Below, in pieces: positions 18,932 through 28,203 of a DNA stretch of 64,000 nucleotides; positions within the stretch are counted from its first letter, which is position 1, and each line of letters opens with the position of its first letter. Under the pieces are notes generated by a model that saw only the letters and a list, made by a program, of their open reading frames with translations, did no database searches and had not been told where the DNA came from. The position numbers and the translations under genes are program-made. Origin of the DNA: Campylobacter sp. MIT 21-1684 (lineage in GTDB: Bacteria > Campylobacterota > Campylobacteria > Campylobacterales > Campylobacteraceae); NCBI RefSeq assembly GCF_026241315.1, contig NZ_JAPHNA010000010.1:1-64000 (forward strand), read 5' to 3'.

Positions 18932-21900
18932 TTAAGACCTTCAATTTCATCGCTAAAATCAGCAATAGCAATGCGTTTAAGCTGTCTGTAACGACGTTGA
19001 GCATCTTTTTTATTGCGCTCGAAGAGTTCTTTAGCATGATTCGGATTTGCTTTTTTTAAAGAGCTGTAACGCACCTCATTCATTAAAAATTGTTCATACA
19101 GTTCCCAATTAGGCTCTCTTGAAACTATGCTAAGAGGATTTTTTCCTTGTTCTTCGAGACGAGGGTCAAAGGTATAAAGAGGCCAATAGCCACATTTTGT
19201 AGCAAGCTCACCTTGTTCTCCAGAATAACCGAGCCCACCTTTGATACCGTGTGCTATACAAGGTGAGTAACAAATAACTAAAGAAGGACCATTGTACGCT
19301 TCTGCTGCTAGTAATGTTTTGATTAAATGGGCATAGTTAGCTGTTGAATTAACTTGTGCTACAAAAATATAACCATAAGTCATTGCAATCTGTCCTAAAT
19401 CTTTCTTTTGTATAGGTTTCCCAGCGGCAGCGAATTGTGCTACAGCACCTGTCCTTGAGGATTTTGAGCTTTGCCCACCTGTATTTGAATATACTTCGGT
19501 ATCAAGCACTAAAATATTAACATTTTCTCCACTTGCCAATACATGATCAAGTCCGCTATATCCTATATCATAAGCCCAACCATCTCCTCCAAAAATCCAA
19601 TGAGATTTTTTGCTTAAAAATTGTTTTAAATTTAAAATATCAGATACAGCTTTAATATTTTTATTCTGTTCTAAAATAGGGAGCATTTTATTTTTTATTT
19701 CAATAGACTCAGCTCCTTTATCCTTATTGGCTATCCATTCTTTAAATAAAGCTGAAAGAGCATTTGGCACTTTAGAAATATTTTCATTCATAATATTTTC
19801 AATGCGGTGTCTTGTATTTTCAGTTGCTATTTTCATTCCAAGTCCAAATTCAGCATTATCTTCAAATAAAGAATTTCCCCAAGCAGGTCCGTGTCCATTT
19901 TTTATGCTTTTTCTGTATGGAGTTGAAGGTGCAGAACCTCCATAAATCGAGCTACAACCGGTAGCGTTTGCTATGATCATTCTTTCTCCAAATAAACGTG
20001 TAATCAAAGTAATATAAGGTGTTTCACCACAACCAGGACAAGCTCCGTGGAATTCAAAAAGTGGTTGAGCAAATTGAGCTCCTTTGACATTTTCTTTGTT
20101 TAAAATATCATCTTTATACGAAATTTCTTTAAACAAGTAATCAGCATTTTCTTGTTCTCCAAAATCTATTTCCTCCTGAAGTGGAACCATAGCCAATGAT
20201 TTTTCTTTTGTAGGACATTCGTGTACACAGAGCTCACAACCTGTACAATCAAGCGGAGATACTTGAATTTTGAAATTCAATTTTTCTCCTTTTGTGCCTT
20301 TAGCTTCTAAATTGTGTTCTTTTACTCCTCTTGGAGCATTGTCAAGTTCTTCGCTGTTTATTAAAAATGGACGAATAACGGCGTGAGGGCATACAGAGGC
20401 GCATTGATTACATTGAATACAGTTAGCTTCTATCCAACGTGGCACCATAACTCCAACCCCTCTTTTTTCGTATTCTGTTGTGCCGTGTTCAAAACTTCCA
20501 TCTTCATAACCTAAAAAAGCTGATACAGGAAGTGTATCTCCTAAAGCTACATTCATAGGTTTAACTATTCTCTCAACAAATTCTGTGCCTTTGTAAGCGT
20601 TTGTTTGTTCTTTTTCTTTTTCTTCTAAATCTTTCCATAAAGGATCAATTTCAATTTTGACAAGTCCATCGGCTCCAACGTCAATAGCTTTATAGTTCAT
20701 TTCAACGATAGCATCGCCTTTTTTGCTGTAAGATTTGTAGGCGAGTTCTTTCATATATCTTTGCGCGTCTTCATAAGGGATTATTTTTGCAAGTTTAAAA
20801 AAAGCAGATTGCATAATAGTGTTTGTACGACTTCCTAATCCTATGTCTCTAGCGAGTTTTGTAGCGTTTATGATATAGAAATTGATTTGTTTTTCAGCAA
20901 GTATTTTTTTGACTTTTACGGGAAGTTGTCTCACTGTTTCTTGAGCATTCCAAATACTATTTAAAAGAAAAGTTCCACCTTGACGAATTCCTGCTAGAAC
21001 ATCATAAATTTCCAAGTATGCTGCAACAGAACAAGCAACAAAATGCGGTGTAGAAACAAGATAGGTTGAACGAATAGGTTTTTTTGAAAATCTTAAATGG
21101 CTTTTTGTATAACCACCGGATTTTTTAGAATCGTAAGCAAAATAAGCTTGAGCATAGTATTCTGTATTATCTCCTATAATTTTAATAGAATTTTTATTTG
21201 CTCCAACCGTCCCGTCTGCACCAAGTCCGTAAAAAATGCACTCCACAGTGCTTTCATCTCCAAGTGAAATTTTTTCTCCTGTTTTCAAAGAAGTGTGAGT
21301 TACATCATCAACAATTCCAACAGTAAAACCGTCTTTTGGATTTTTAGAATCTAAGTTTTTAAAAACAGCTAGCATTTGAGCAGGATCTACATCTTTTGAG
21401 GAAAGTCCGTAACGTCCACCAACGATAATAGGAGTGTGCTCTTTTCCATAAAAAGCAGATTTAATATCTATATAAAGCGGCTCTCCAAGACTACCCGGCT
21501 CTTTAGTTCTATCCAAAACAGCAATTTTTTTCACTGTGCTTGGCATAATATCAAAGAAATATTTTAGACTGAAAGGGCGATAGAGATATACTTTTATAAC
21601 TCCAACTTTTTTACCTTGAGCATTAAGATAATCAACTACTTCTTCAAGAGTTTGCGTTACAGAGCCCATAGCGATAACAATTTTATCAGGCTTTTTATGC
21701 CCATAATAGATAAAAGGTTTATATTCCCTACCTGTAATATGAGAAATTTTACTCATATAGTCATTAACTATATCAGGTAAAGCTGTATAAAAACGATTGT
21801 TTAATTCTCTTGTTTGAAAATAAATATCATCATTTTGTGCAGTACCTCGAGTTTTGGGATTTTCTGGATTAAGAGATGAATTTCTGAATTTAAGCACAGC

Positions 21901-22494
21901 TTTTTTGTCTAGAAGTTTCTCAAAATGTGAATAATCTATGAGTTCAATTTTTTGAATTTCGTGGCTTGTTCTAAAGCCATCAAAAAAATGTAAAAAAGGC
22001 ACACGTCCTTTAATGGCAGCTAAATGTGCTATACCAGCTAAATCCATAGTTTCTTGTACTGAATGAGAACAGAGCATAGCAAAACCAATTTGTCTTGCAG
22101 CGTAAATATCTTGATGATCGCCAAAAATAGATAAGGCTTGATAAGCCAGAGAGCGAGCTGCAACGTGTATAACACAAGGAAGAAGTTGTCCTGCTATTTT
22201 ATACATATTAGGAATTTTAAGAAGAAGTCCTTGTGAAGAGGTGTAAGTAGTTGTCAATGCTCCAGCCTGAAGCGACCCATGTACTGTTCCAGCTGCTCCT
22301 GCTTCGCTTTGCATTTCTACTAGTTTTACTGGTACACCAAATAAATTTTTTTTGCCTGAAGCCGCCCACATATCAGTATAGTCGGCCATAGGAGAACTAG
22401 GGGTTATAGGATATATTCCTGCAACTTCTGTAAAAGCATATGCTGCATAAGCAGCAGCTTCATTGCCGTCCATAGTTTTCATAATTTTACTCAT
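18928..22494 (-). CDS. por: Pyruvate:flavodoxin (ferredoxin) oxidoreductase
   Basis: This single-chain enzyme oxidises pyruvate plus CoA to acetyl-CoA and CO2, passing electrons to flavodoxin. In 1188 aa the fused domains are seen in order: an N-terminal pyruvate-binding domain (TEVAGIYPITPSSPMAD), a gamma-type domain, a ferredoxin domain with two [4Fe-4S] motifs (CIQCNQCASVCP and CTGCELCVHECP), and a C-terminal TPP domain (ACPGCGETPY, GGDGWAYDIGYSG, LDTEVYSNTGGQ). C. jejuni relies on this enzyme in place of pyruvate dehydrogenase. The cts operon follows directly with a 4-nt overlap. The likely acceptor, flavodoxin, is at 44017. Confidence 0.96.
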   Translation of the reverse strand: MSKIMKTMDGNEAAAYAAYAFTEVAGIYPITPSSPMADYTDMWAASGKKNLFGVPVKLVEMQSEAGAAGTVHGSLQAGALTTTYTSSQGLLLKIPNMYKIAGQLLPCVIHVAARSLAYQALSIFGDHQDIYAARQIGFAMLCSHSVQETMDLAGIAHLAAIKGRVPFLHFFDGFRTSHEIQKIELIDYSHFEKLLDKKAVLKFRNSSLNPENPKTRGTAQNDDIYFQTRELNNRFYTALPDIVNDYMSKISHITGREYKPFIYYGHKKPDKIVIAMGSVTQTLEEVVDYLNAQGKKVGVIKVYLYRPFSLKYFFDIMPSTVKKIAVLDRTKEPGSLGEPLYIDIKSAFYGKEHTPIIVGGRYGLSSKDVDPAQMLAVFKNLDSKNPKDGFTVGIVDDVTHTSLKTGEKISLGDESTVECIFYGLGADGTVGANKNSIKIIGDNTEYYAQAYFAYDSKKSGGYTKSHLRFSKKPIRSTYLVSTPHFVACSVAAYLEIYDVLAGIRQGGTFLLNSIWNAQETVRQLPVKVKKILAEKQINFYIINATKLARDIGLGSRTNTIMQSAFFKLAKIIPYEDAQRYMKELAYKSYSKKGDAIVEMNYKAIDVGADGLVKIEIDPLWKDLEEKEKEQTNAYKGTEFVERIVKPMNVALGDTLPVSAFLGYEDGSFEHGTTEYEKRGVGVMVPRWIEANCIQCNQCASVCPHAVIRPFLINSEELDNAPRGVKEHNLEAKGTKGEKLNFKIQVSPLDCTGCELCVHECPTKEKSLAMVPLQEEIDFGEQENADYLFKEISYKDDILNKENVKGAQFAQPLFEFHGACPGCGETPYITLITRLFGERMIIANATGCSSIYGGSAPSTPYRKSIKNGHGPAWGNSLFEDNAEFGLGMKIATENTRHRIENIMNENISKVPNALSALFKEWIANKDKGAESIEIKNKMLPILEQNKNIKAVSDILNLKQFLSKKSHWIFGGDGWAYDIGYSGLDHVLASGENVNILVLDTEVYSNTGGQSSKSSRTGAVAQFAAAGKPIQKKDLGQIAMTYGYIFVAQVNSTANYAHLIKTLLAAEAYNGPSLVICYSPCIAHGIKGGLGYSGEQGELATKCGYWPLYTFDPRLEEQGKNPLSIVSREPNWELYEQFLMNEVRYSSLKKANPNHAKELFERNKKDAQRRYRQLKRIAIADFSDEIEGLN

Positions 22495-22545
22495 TAGAGA
22501 CCCTTAAATTATTAATAACTTTAATGACTATAAATTTACTACAAA

Positions 22546-22559
22546 CCTCTTAAAAGAGG
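22546..22559 (-). terminator. Short GC-containing hairpin after cadF
   Basis: On the minus strand CCTCTT-TT-AAGAGG forms a 6-bp stem followed by TTTGT, 48 nt past the cadF stop. The loop is only 2 nt and the T-run is short, so its strength is doubtful. Confidence 0.4.
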
Positions 22560-22606
22560 CTTAACATTTATAATTTGTTTATTTTATGTCCGTTTGTATG
22601 GAAAGA

Positions 22607-23551
22607 TTATTGTAAGACAAAATGCACTTCCACACGTCTGTTATCAGCTCTACCTTCTTTAGTTGCATTGTTAGAACGAGGATTTTCTGCACCATAACCT
22701 TTAATTTGAATTCGTTCGTTTGATATTCCATATTTTTCTAACTCTTTGGCAACATTTGTGGCACGACGTTCAGAAAGTTTTTGGTTATAGGTTTTTGATC
22801 CTACATTGTCAGTATGTCCTTCCAAGACAGCGTTGTATCTATCGTTTTCATCTAAAATTTTTGCAATTTCTTTTATATTTTCTTGGAAAGTTGGATTGAG
22901 AGTACTTTGATCAAAATCAAAATGTCCTTCTAAATTAATGACTTTTTCACAGCCGTTTTCATCAAGAATAGCTCCTTCTTTAGGTGTTTGTGGACAGATT
23001 TGATGCGATGTGTGATTTGGTAAAAAAGTGTTTCTCTCTTTTTTACCTAAACCAAAACTCATTCCTAAAGTTGTAACCCAATTATGATTAGCGTTGTTAA
23101 AGGAAATTTGATCTCTTGTTTCAAGTTTTAAAGCTAGCGAATCGCTAAATCTATATTTTAAACCTACTCCATAATGTCCAAACCCGTCACTTTTATTTTC
23201 ATAAAGTTCTTTAGAGAGGTGTTCATAACCTACACCAGCTAAACCATAAAAATAAAATTTCTCATCTAAATTAATCCCTTTAATAGCGGTAAAATAATTC
23301 CTTATCATATTTGTTTTTTGTTTGTCTGTGTAATTCATTTTTTTGTAGTATTCAAAACCAAATTCGAGTTGATCAAGCCAAAAATTATCAAAATGATAAC
23401 CAAGTCTCAAACCAGGAGAAAAAGTATTTCGCATATTTAAGTTACCTTCGGGATGATTATAATTTAAAGTTGGAGTCAACTCAAATTTAATACTATCATC
23501 TGTTGCAAATAAAACACTAGCTAAACCTAAACATAAAAGCATTTTTTTCAT
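22607..23551 (-). CDS. cadF: Fibronectin-binding outer-membrane adhesin CadF
   Basis: CadF is an OmpA-type surface protein that binds host fibronectin and promotes adherence. The start chosen is [16 protein letters not shown], a clear signal peptide; an in-frame extension upstream runs back into rpsI and is not real. The 314-aa protein has an N-terminal eight-strand beta-barrel and a C-terminal OmpA peptidoglycan-binding domain ([31 protein letters not shown]). The C. jejuni fibronectin motif FRLS (137-140) is YRFS here at 133-136. A -10 box lies about 42 nt upstream. Confidence 0.93.
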   Translation of the reverse strand: MKKMLLCLGLASVLFATDDSIKFELTPTLNYNHPEGNLNMRNTFSPGLRLGYHFDNFWLDQLEFGFEYYKKMNYTDKQKTNMIRNYFTAIKGINLDEKFYFYGLAGVGYEHLSKELYENKSDGFGHYGVGLKYRFSDSLALKLETRDQISFNNANHNWVTTLGMSFGLGKKERNTFLPNHTSHQICPQTPKEGAILDENGCEKVINLEGHFDFDQSTLNPTFQENIKEIAKILDENDRYNAVLEGHTDNVGSKTYNQKLSERRATNVAKELEKYGISNERIQIKGYGAENPRSNNATKEGRADNRRVEVHFVLQ

Positions 23552-23592
23552 AGAAAACCTTTCAAATAAATTACAAATCTTAATCAAACTAA

Positions 23593-23598
23593 ATTGTA
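23593..23598 (-). promoter_or_regulatory. Probable extended -10 box for cadF
   Basis: On the minus strand TGCTACAAT gives an extended -10, about 42 nt before the cadF ATG and after the rpsI stop. It suggests that cadF has its own promoter. Confidence 0.5.
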
Positions 23599-23651
23599 GC
23601 ATATGATTTATATAAATTCCAGAGCATAAATAAAAAAAATATATTCTTTCT

Positions 23652-24041
23652 TTAACGTTTAGAAAATTGTGGACTTCTTCTTGCTTTTCTGCGTCCGTAT
23701 TTTTTACGCTCAACACTTCTACTGTCGCGAGTAAGAAGTCCTTGAGGTTTTAATGAAGTTCTAAAAACTGTGTCCATAGCTGCTAAAGCTTTGGAAATGC
23801 CGTGTCTTAATGCTTCTGCTTGAGCACTATAACCACCCCCTAAAGTCGTGGCTTTTATATCTATGCGGTCTTGTTGTTTTGTTACAAGCAAGGGTTGTAC
23901 GACTTTAAGTTTGATGGCTTCGTGCCCTCCAAGCCAAGTATTTAAGTCCATACCATTTACACTCATTTTGCCACTTCCAGGTTTTATCCAAACCTTTGCA
24001 ATAGCAGTTTTTCTTTTACCTGTTGCGTATGTTGTTGCCAT
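23652..24041 (-). CDS. rpsI: 30S ribosomal protein S9
   Basis: This 129-aa ribosomal protein has the S9 hallmarks [21 protein letters not shown] at the start and the basic tail ending [11 protein letters not shown], which reaches the ribosomal P-site. It lies 2 nt after rplM, the normal rplM-rpsI operon. Confidence 0.97.
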   Translation of the reverse strand: MATTYATGKRKTAIAKVWIKPGSGKMSVNGMDLNTWLGGHEAIKLKVVQPLLVTKQQDRIDIKATTLGGGYSAQAEALRHGISKALAAMDTVFRTSLKPQGLLTRDSRSVERKKYGRRKARRSPQFSKR

Positions 24042-24043
24042 TA

Positions 24044-24469
24044 TTATTTTCCTTTTTTTGGAATTTGTGCAGTGTGTGGATGTTCACTGCCAGCGTAGAT
24101 TTTCAATTTTTTTAACATCGTTCTTCCTAAATTTGTTTTAGGCAACATGCCTCTAACAGCTAGTTTATAAAGTTTCACAGGATTCTTTTCAAGTAAATCA
24201 CCAAATTTTTCACTTTTGACACTACCAAAATATCCAGAATGTCTATGATACATTTTATCATTAGCCTTATTTGCTCCTGTAAAAACAGCTTTGGAAGCGT
24301 TGATAATGATTACATAATCGCCACAATCAATATTTGGTGTCCAATATGCTTTATTTTTACCTCTTAAAAGAGTTGCCACTTCAGTTAAAAGGCGACCAAA
24401 ACGTTTGTTTTCCGCATCTAAAACAATCCATTCTCTTTGTATTTCATTGGGCTTTATTGTTCTTGTCAT
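24044..24469 (-). CDS. rplM: 50S ribosomal protein L13
   Basis: The 141-aa protein is L13: [21 protein letters not shown] near the start, [16 protein letters not shown], the YHRHSGYFG motif and [13 protein letters not shown]. It is the first gene of the two-gene ribosomal operon and has a strong -10 box upstream. Confidence 0.97.
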   Translation of the reverse strand: MTRTIKPNEIQREWIVLDAENKRFGRLLTEVATLLRGKNKAYWTPNIDCGDYVIIINASKAVFTGANKANDKMYHRHSGYFGSVKSEKFGDLLEKNPVKLYKLAVRGMLPKTNLGRTMLKKLKIYAGSEHPHTAQIPKKGK

Positions 24470-24508
24470 AGTTTTATTGCCTTTGCCAAAAATTTTTTAA
24501 AAACTAGA

Positions 24509-24514
24509 ATTATA
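24509..24514 (-). promoter_or_regulatory. Probable -10 box for rplM-rpsI
   Basis: On the minus strand GGATTATAATTC carries TATAAT, giving a leader of about 33 nt to the rplM ATG. The remaining gap up to the amaA stop is featureless AT-rich DNA. Confidence 0.5.
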
Positions 24515-24640
24515 ATCCTTTTTTACTTATTTTTAACTTAATTTAAGAATATTTTAAACTATATTAAATCTATATTTTGAAGGTTTTTTGAAATTATATT
24601 GAAAAATAATTTCATAGTGATTGGTAAAATATTTTTTTAA

Positions 24641-25684
24641 TTAAATCAAATTTTTATCTTTTAAGATGATATATAACCGTATGGTTGAGATGAAAAAAGT
24701 TAAAATTGCAGGTCCAAGTATAATTCCCCAAAAGCCAAAACTCGAAATTCCTGCTATCATTGCTAAAAAAATTAACAGCTCGTTAATTTTTGTTGGAGTT
24801 TTTACAAGTTTTTTGTTAATCCATTTAATAATAAGAGGTTTGATAAGAGTATCAGCCACAAAGGAAATGACAAAGAAAGAATAGGCAAAAATCCAAAGAG
24901 CCGGATACAAACCTTTTGTTGCAAATTCATATAAACTTACTGGTACATAAATCAAAGCTCCTCCTACAGCAGGAATGAGTGAGCTTATAGAAAAAATAAC
25001 ACCCATAAGTAAAGCATTGTAGCCGAAGATCATCACAATAATAGCAAACAAAAACCCTTGAAAAATTGCAATGATAACCATAGAGTATAAAACTACAGCC
25101 ATTACATTCCCTACCTCACTTAAGACTTCATCAAGTTCTTTTTTTTCAATAGGAATTATCGATTTAAGATAAATAATAAGTTCTGTTCCATAGAGATTCA
25201 CAAAGAAATAGAATATACAAATTAAAACCATATCAACAAAAAATTTAGCACTCGATTTTGTGAAGCTTGAGGCATATGTTAAGATTTGTCTTGAAAGATC
25301 ATTAATATCAAGACTTGTTAGAATTTCTTTAATTTTAGGTTCTAAAAAAGCAAGAGATTGGGGTAAAGTGAATTGGTAATTCTTTAGCGAATCAATAGTT
25401 TGAGTAATAAGAACAGTATCAAAATTTTTTAAAGTTTTAAAAAGTTCTATAACTCCATATACAAATGGAGCGAAGAATAAAAGTACTATGCAAGCTGTTG
25501 TTAAACTGGCTGCAAACACTTTTTTTCCTTGAGTAAGCTGAAGGAATTTTGCATTGATATTTGCTGTAGCAACTGCCATCAAAATAGCGATGGAAATAAC
25601 AAGTAAAAAATCTTTAAAAAGATAGAGCAATAAGCATAATACAATTAAAACAAAGCTTATAAAAAAGAATTTTCCATTTTTCAC
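24641..25684 (-). CDS. amaA: AI-2E/PerM family membrane protein (AmaA-like)
   Basis: The 347-aa polytopic inner-membrane protein belongs to the AI-2E transporter (PerM) family. It has about seven hydrophobic segments, a central soluble stretch (LKNYQFTLPQSLAFLEPKIKEILTSL), and the family motif ALLMGVIFSISSLIPAVGGALIYVP. The C-terminus has IKWINKKLVKTPTKINELLIFLAMIAG. In C. jejuni the gene next to ruvB is called amaA (acid membrane antigen A). The substrate is unknown. It follows ruvB by 27 nt. Confidence 0.82.
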   Translation of the reverse strand: MKNGKFFFISFVLIVLCLLLYLFKDFLLVISIAILMAVATANINAKFLQLTQGKKVFAASLTTACIVLLFFAPFVYGVIELFKTLKNFDTVLITQTIDSLKNYQFTLPQSLAFLEPKIKEILTSLDINDLSRQILTYASSFTKSSAKFFVDMVLICIFYFFVNLYGTELIIYLKSIIPIEKKELDEVLSEVGNVMAVVLYSMVIIAIFQGFLFAIIVMIFGYNALLMGVIFSISSLIPAVGGALIYVPVSLYEFATKGLYPALWIFAYSFFVISFVADTLIKPLIIKWINKKLVKTPTKINELLIFLAMIAGISSFGFWGIILGPAILTFFISTIRLYIILKDKNLI

Positions 25685-25711
25685 GATTTTCTAACTCCCA
25701 ATTTTTTTATT

Positions 25712-26719
25712 TTATTCATCAAATAAGGTTTTTTCATAAGCAATTTTTAAAACACGGTAACTCTTCTCACTTGCAATACGTCCTTTCGCAGTACGTTCTA
25801 TGTAACCATTTGCAAGTAGATAAGGTTCAATTACATCTTCTATTGTGTTTTCATCTTCGCTTAAAGCAGCAGCTATGCTTGCTAGTCCTACAGCCTTTTG
25901 TTTAGCCGCTGTTAAAAGCTCAAGATATTTTAAATCCATTGAATCAAAGCCAAGCTCATTTACTCCAAGAGAATTTAAGGCTTGTAAAGCCCTAGCTTGA
26001 GTAATGTTTTTTTCATCATTTACATCTGCAAAATCACGAACTCTCTTTAAAAGTCTCAAGGCGATTCTTGGTGTTGAACGTGAACGTTTTGCTATCTCTA
26101 ATGCTGCTTGTTCATCGCAAGTTTTATCAAGTTTTTTTGCTGCCTTTTGTAAGATAAGAGCAAGTTCTTCATCCTTATAAAATTCTAAACGAAACTGCAT
26201 ACCAAAACGGTCTCTAAGAGGGTTGCTAAGCATACCAGCTCGAGTAGTTGCTCCAATGAGAGTAAATTTTGGCAAATCGATTTTAATAGTTTGTGCAGCA
26301 GGTCCGCTTCCTATGATAATATCAAGTCGGAAATCTTCCATTGCAGGATATAGTACTTCTTCGATAGCAGGACTGAGTCGGTGAATTTCATCGATAAATA
26401 ATACATCAGCCTCATTTAAATTTGTTAAAATAGCTGCCAGATCACCGCTTTTTTCTATCATTGGTGCAGCTGTTGTTTTGATATTTGCTCCCATTTCATA
26501 TGATATGATGTTTGCTAAAGTAGTTTTGCCAAGTCCAGCAGGACCGCTAAAAAGTATATGATCTAAGCATTCACCCCTTTTTTTTGCTGCATTGATAAAA
26601 ATATTCAAATTTTTTTTAAGAGTTTCTTGTCCTATATAGCCTTGAAAATTTGAAGGTCGCAAGGAGCTTTCATACTGTTCATCGAAGGCAAATTTTTCTA
26701 TTTCTACTATCCTATCCAT
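25712..26719 (-). CDS. ruvB: Holliday junction branch-migration helicase RuvB
   Basis: RuvB is the hexameric AAA+ motor that drives branch migration with RuvA. The 335-aa protein shows the N-terminal [14 protein letters not shown], Walker [14 protein letters not shown] near residue 60, Walker [11 protein letters not shown], sensor [18 protein letters not shown], and a C-terminal winged helix ([17 protein letters not shown]). All motifs are intact. It is divergent from the small gene at 26871. Confidence 0.97.
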   Translation of the reverse strand: MDRIVEIEKFAFDEQYESSLRPSNFQGYIGQETLKKNLNIFINAAKKRGECLDHILFSGPAGLGKTTLANIISYEMGANIKTTAAPMIEKSGDLAAILTNLNEADVLFIDEIHRLSPAIEEVLYPAMEDFRLDIIIGSGPAAQTIKIDLPKFTLIGATTRAGMLSNPLRDRFGMQFRLEFYKDEELALILQKAAKKLDKTCDEQAALEIAKRSRSTPRIALRLLKRVRDFADVNDEKNITQARALQALNSLGVNELGFDSMDLKYLELLTAAKQKAVGLASIAAALSEDENTIEDVIEPYLLANGYIERTAKGRIASEKSYRVLKIAYEKTLFDE

Positions 26720-26870
26720 TGGACAATTTTAGCTAAATTTTTGTTTAATTTTTATAAAGTTTGAAAAAAGCTTTATTTTTTATTTTAAAAAATATGGTTT
26801 ATAATACAAATTGATTCGTAGCCAAGATTTGGTACAATACTCTAATAAACTATATGGAATAAACATAAAT

Positions 26871-27281
26871 ATGGGAATTTTAACTCAATTAGAATGTGAA
26901 TACGACATTGATGATGTGGAAAAATTTTTAGAGTTTTTTAGAAAGATGTGTGATAGTTTTGAACCTTTAATTATTAAATTGGGTGCAAATGCATTAAAAT
27001 ATAAAGAAGCTGTTAATGAACTAGAAAATTTAATACATAACACAGCTTGGGCAGCCAGAAGACTTCATTTGAATGAAATAACTGATTTTTGTGTGTTTTG
27101 TGAGGAAATGATGATTCAGGCAAAACGTTTTGAAGGTCCTGCAAGTGAAGAATTTACCGATTGGATGCTTTTAGTGAGCGATCAGTTTGAAAAATATTGC
27201 CGTTCTTATGAAAATGATTCCTCTGTTTTAGCTGCTTTTAATCCTTTAATTGTTAATGTTCCAAACATTGTTTCTTTGTAA
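26871..27281 (+). CDS. Small Hpt-like helical protein of unknown function
   Basis: I place the start at ATG 26871 (MGILTQLECEYDIDDVEKFL, 136 aa). A TTG 60 nt earlier is in frame, but it lies only a few bases after a TATAAT box. The helical protein resembles histidine phosphotransfer domains of Campylobacter: LENLIHNTAWAARRLHLNEI places His56 where the phosphorylated His would be. The usual H-x-x-K-G pattern is not met, so phosphorelay function is uncertain. The stop codon directly touches the mature 5' end of tmRNA. Confidence 0.7.
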   Translation: MGILTQLECEYDIDDVEKFLEFFRKMCDSFEPLIIKLGANALKYKEAVNELENLIHNTAWAARRLHLNEITDFCVFCEEMMIQAKRFEGPASEEFTDWMLLVSDQFEKYCRSYENDSSVLAAFNPLIVNVPNIVSL

Positions 27282-27640
27282 GGGGACGATTTGGCTTCGA
27301 CAGGAGTAGGTCTGTTTTGATGGCATACCGCTTTGGGCAAAGCGTAAAAAGCCTGAATAAAATTAAACGCAAACAACGTTAAATTTGCTCCTGCCTACGC
27401 TAAAGTAGCATAGGTTCAGTTGAGCCTTAATTTCAAGCAATGCTATCTAGTTTGGAATTGAGTTATCTTTGATAGTGTAGTTTAAGAATTGACACATCTT
27501 AAACGAAATCTTTGTCTTAGCAAAATCAAGTAGTTTTGGAAGATGAGCTGGGTTTTGTGAATTTTTCATCTTTTCTAAGTATGTAGAGGTCTTTATAGGC
27601 TTATTTTTGGACAGGGGTTCAATTCCCCTCGTCTCCACCA
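27282..27640 (+). ncRNA. ssrA: Transfer-messenger RNA (tmRNA)
   Basis: This is a 359-nt tmRNA that rescues stalled ribosomes. It opens GGGGACGATTTGGCTTCGAC and closes with a T-arm GGTTCAATTCCCC and GTCTCCACCA, whose ends pair as the tRNA-like acceptor stem. The tag reading frame is 27369-27413 and encodes ANNVKFAPAYAKVA followed by TAG; the C. jejuni tag as I recall it ends AKAA. The pseudoknot region after the tag was not folded in detail. No separate promoter is obvious between the preceding stop codon and the RNA. Confidence 0.97.
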
Positions 27641-27642
27641 TA

Positions 27643-28203
27643 TCAAATATTTTTCATTTTTTTGGTAATAAAGAGGTGTTTAAGAAAGCCAAAAGTGCAG
27701 TATCCAATTGCTACAATTATAGCACTCCATTGCCAAAACATTGGTACCTTTGCTGATAAAAAATAATGATAACTCCCAAGAAACAATGAAAGATAACTTA
27801 ATTTGCGTATTTTCTCAATTTTTCTAAAAGTTTTAAAAGAGCTGATAAAAAGTATGGTCATTATTATAAAAGCTATAAAACCGCTTGCTTCAAATGTTCT
27901 TGTGCTTATACTTTGGGTGAGTCTTAAAAAACTTATATTTTGTGTAAAAACAAAATAATTTGCAAAATGCAAAATGCTCCAAAAAAATGCACAAAAACCT
28001 AAAATTTTAGGATAATTTTTACTCCATTTACAACTCCATAAAGAGAAAAAAAGGCTTAAATTTAAAAAAAGTAAAGAAAAGATGCCCGTGTAAAGAGAAG
28101 CTTCTTTGACAAAATCAAAAGCTTGAAAAACACAGTATAAGCTATAAATAAGACTCAAATAAAACAGACAATAAGCTATATCATCATAAGGATTTTTAAG
28201 CAT
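27643..28203 (-). CDS. msrQ: Haem-binding membrane subunit MsrQ (YedZ)
   Basis: MsrQ passes quinol-derived electrons to the periplasmic methionine sulfoxide reductase MsrP. The 186-aa protein has about five or six hydrophobic segments with His residues in the membrane (FFWSILHFANYFV, SLFLGSYHYFLSAKVPM), as in the ferric-reductase-like family. It begins MLKNPYDDIAYCLFYLS. Its ATG overlaps the msrP stop by 1 nt, and it is convergent with tmRNA. Confidence 0.88.
   Translation of the reverse strand: MLKNPYDDIAYCLFYLSLIYSLYCVFQAFDFVKEASLYTGIFSLLFLNLSLFFSLWSCKWSKNYPKILGFCAFFWSILHFANYFVFTQNISFLRLTQSISTRTFEASGFIAFIIMTILFISSFKTFRKIEKIRKLSYLSLFLGSYHYFLSAKVPMFWQWSAIIVAIGYCTFGFLKHLFITKKMKNI

Noticed and set aside
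23552-23716. 55-residue N-terminal extension of CadF
   Set aside because: It runs through the cadF promoter into rpsI; the internal ATG begins a proper signal peptide.
27447-27641. 64-aa frame on the minus strand
   Set aside because: It lies entirely within tmRNA, whose ends, tag frame and T-arm are clear; the frame is a by-product.
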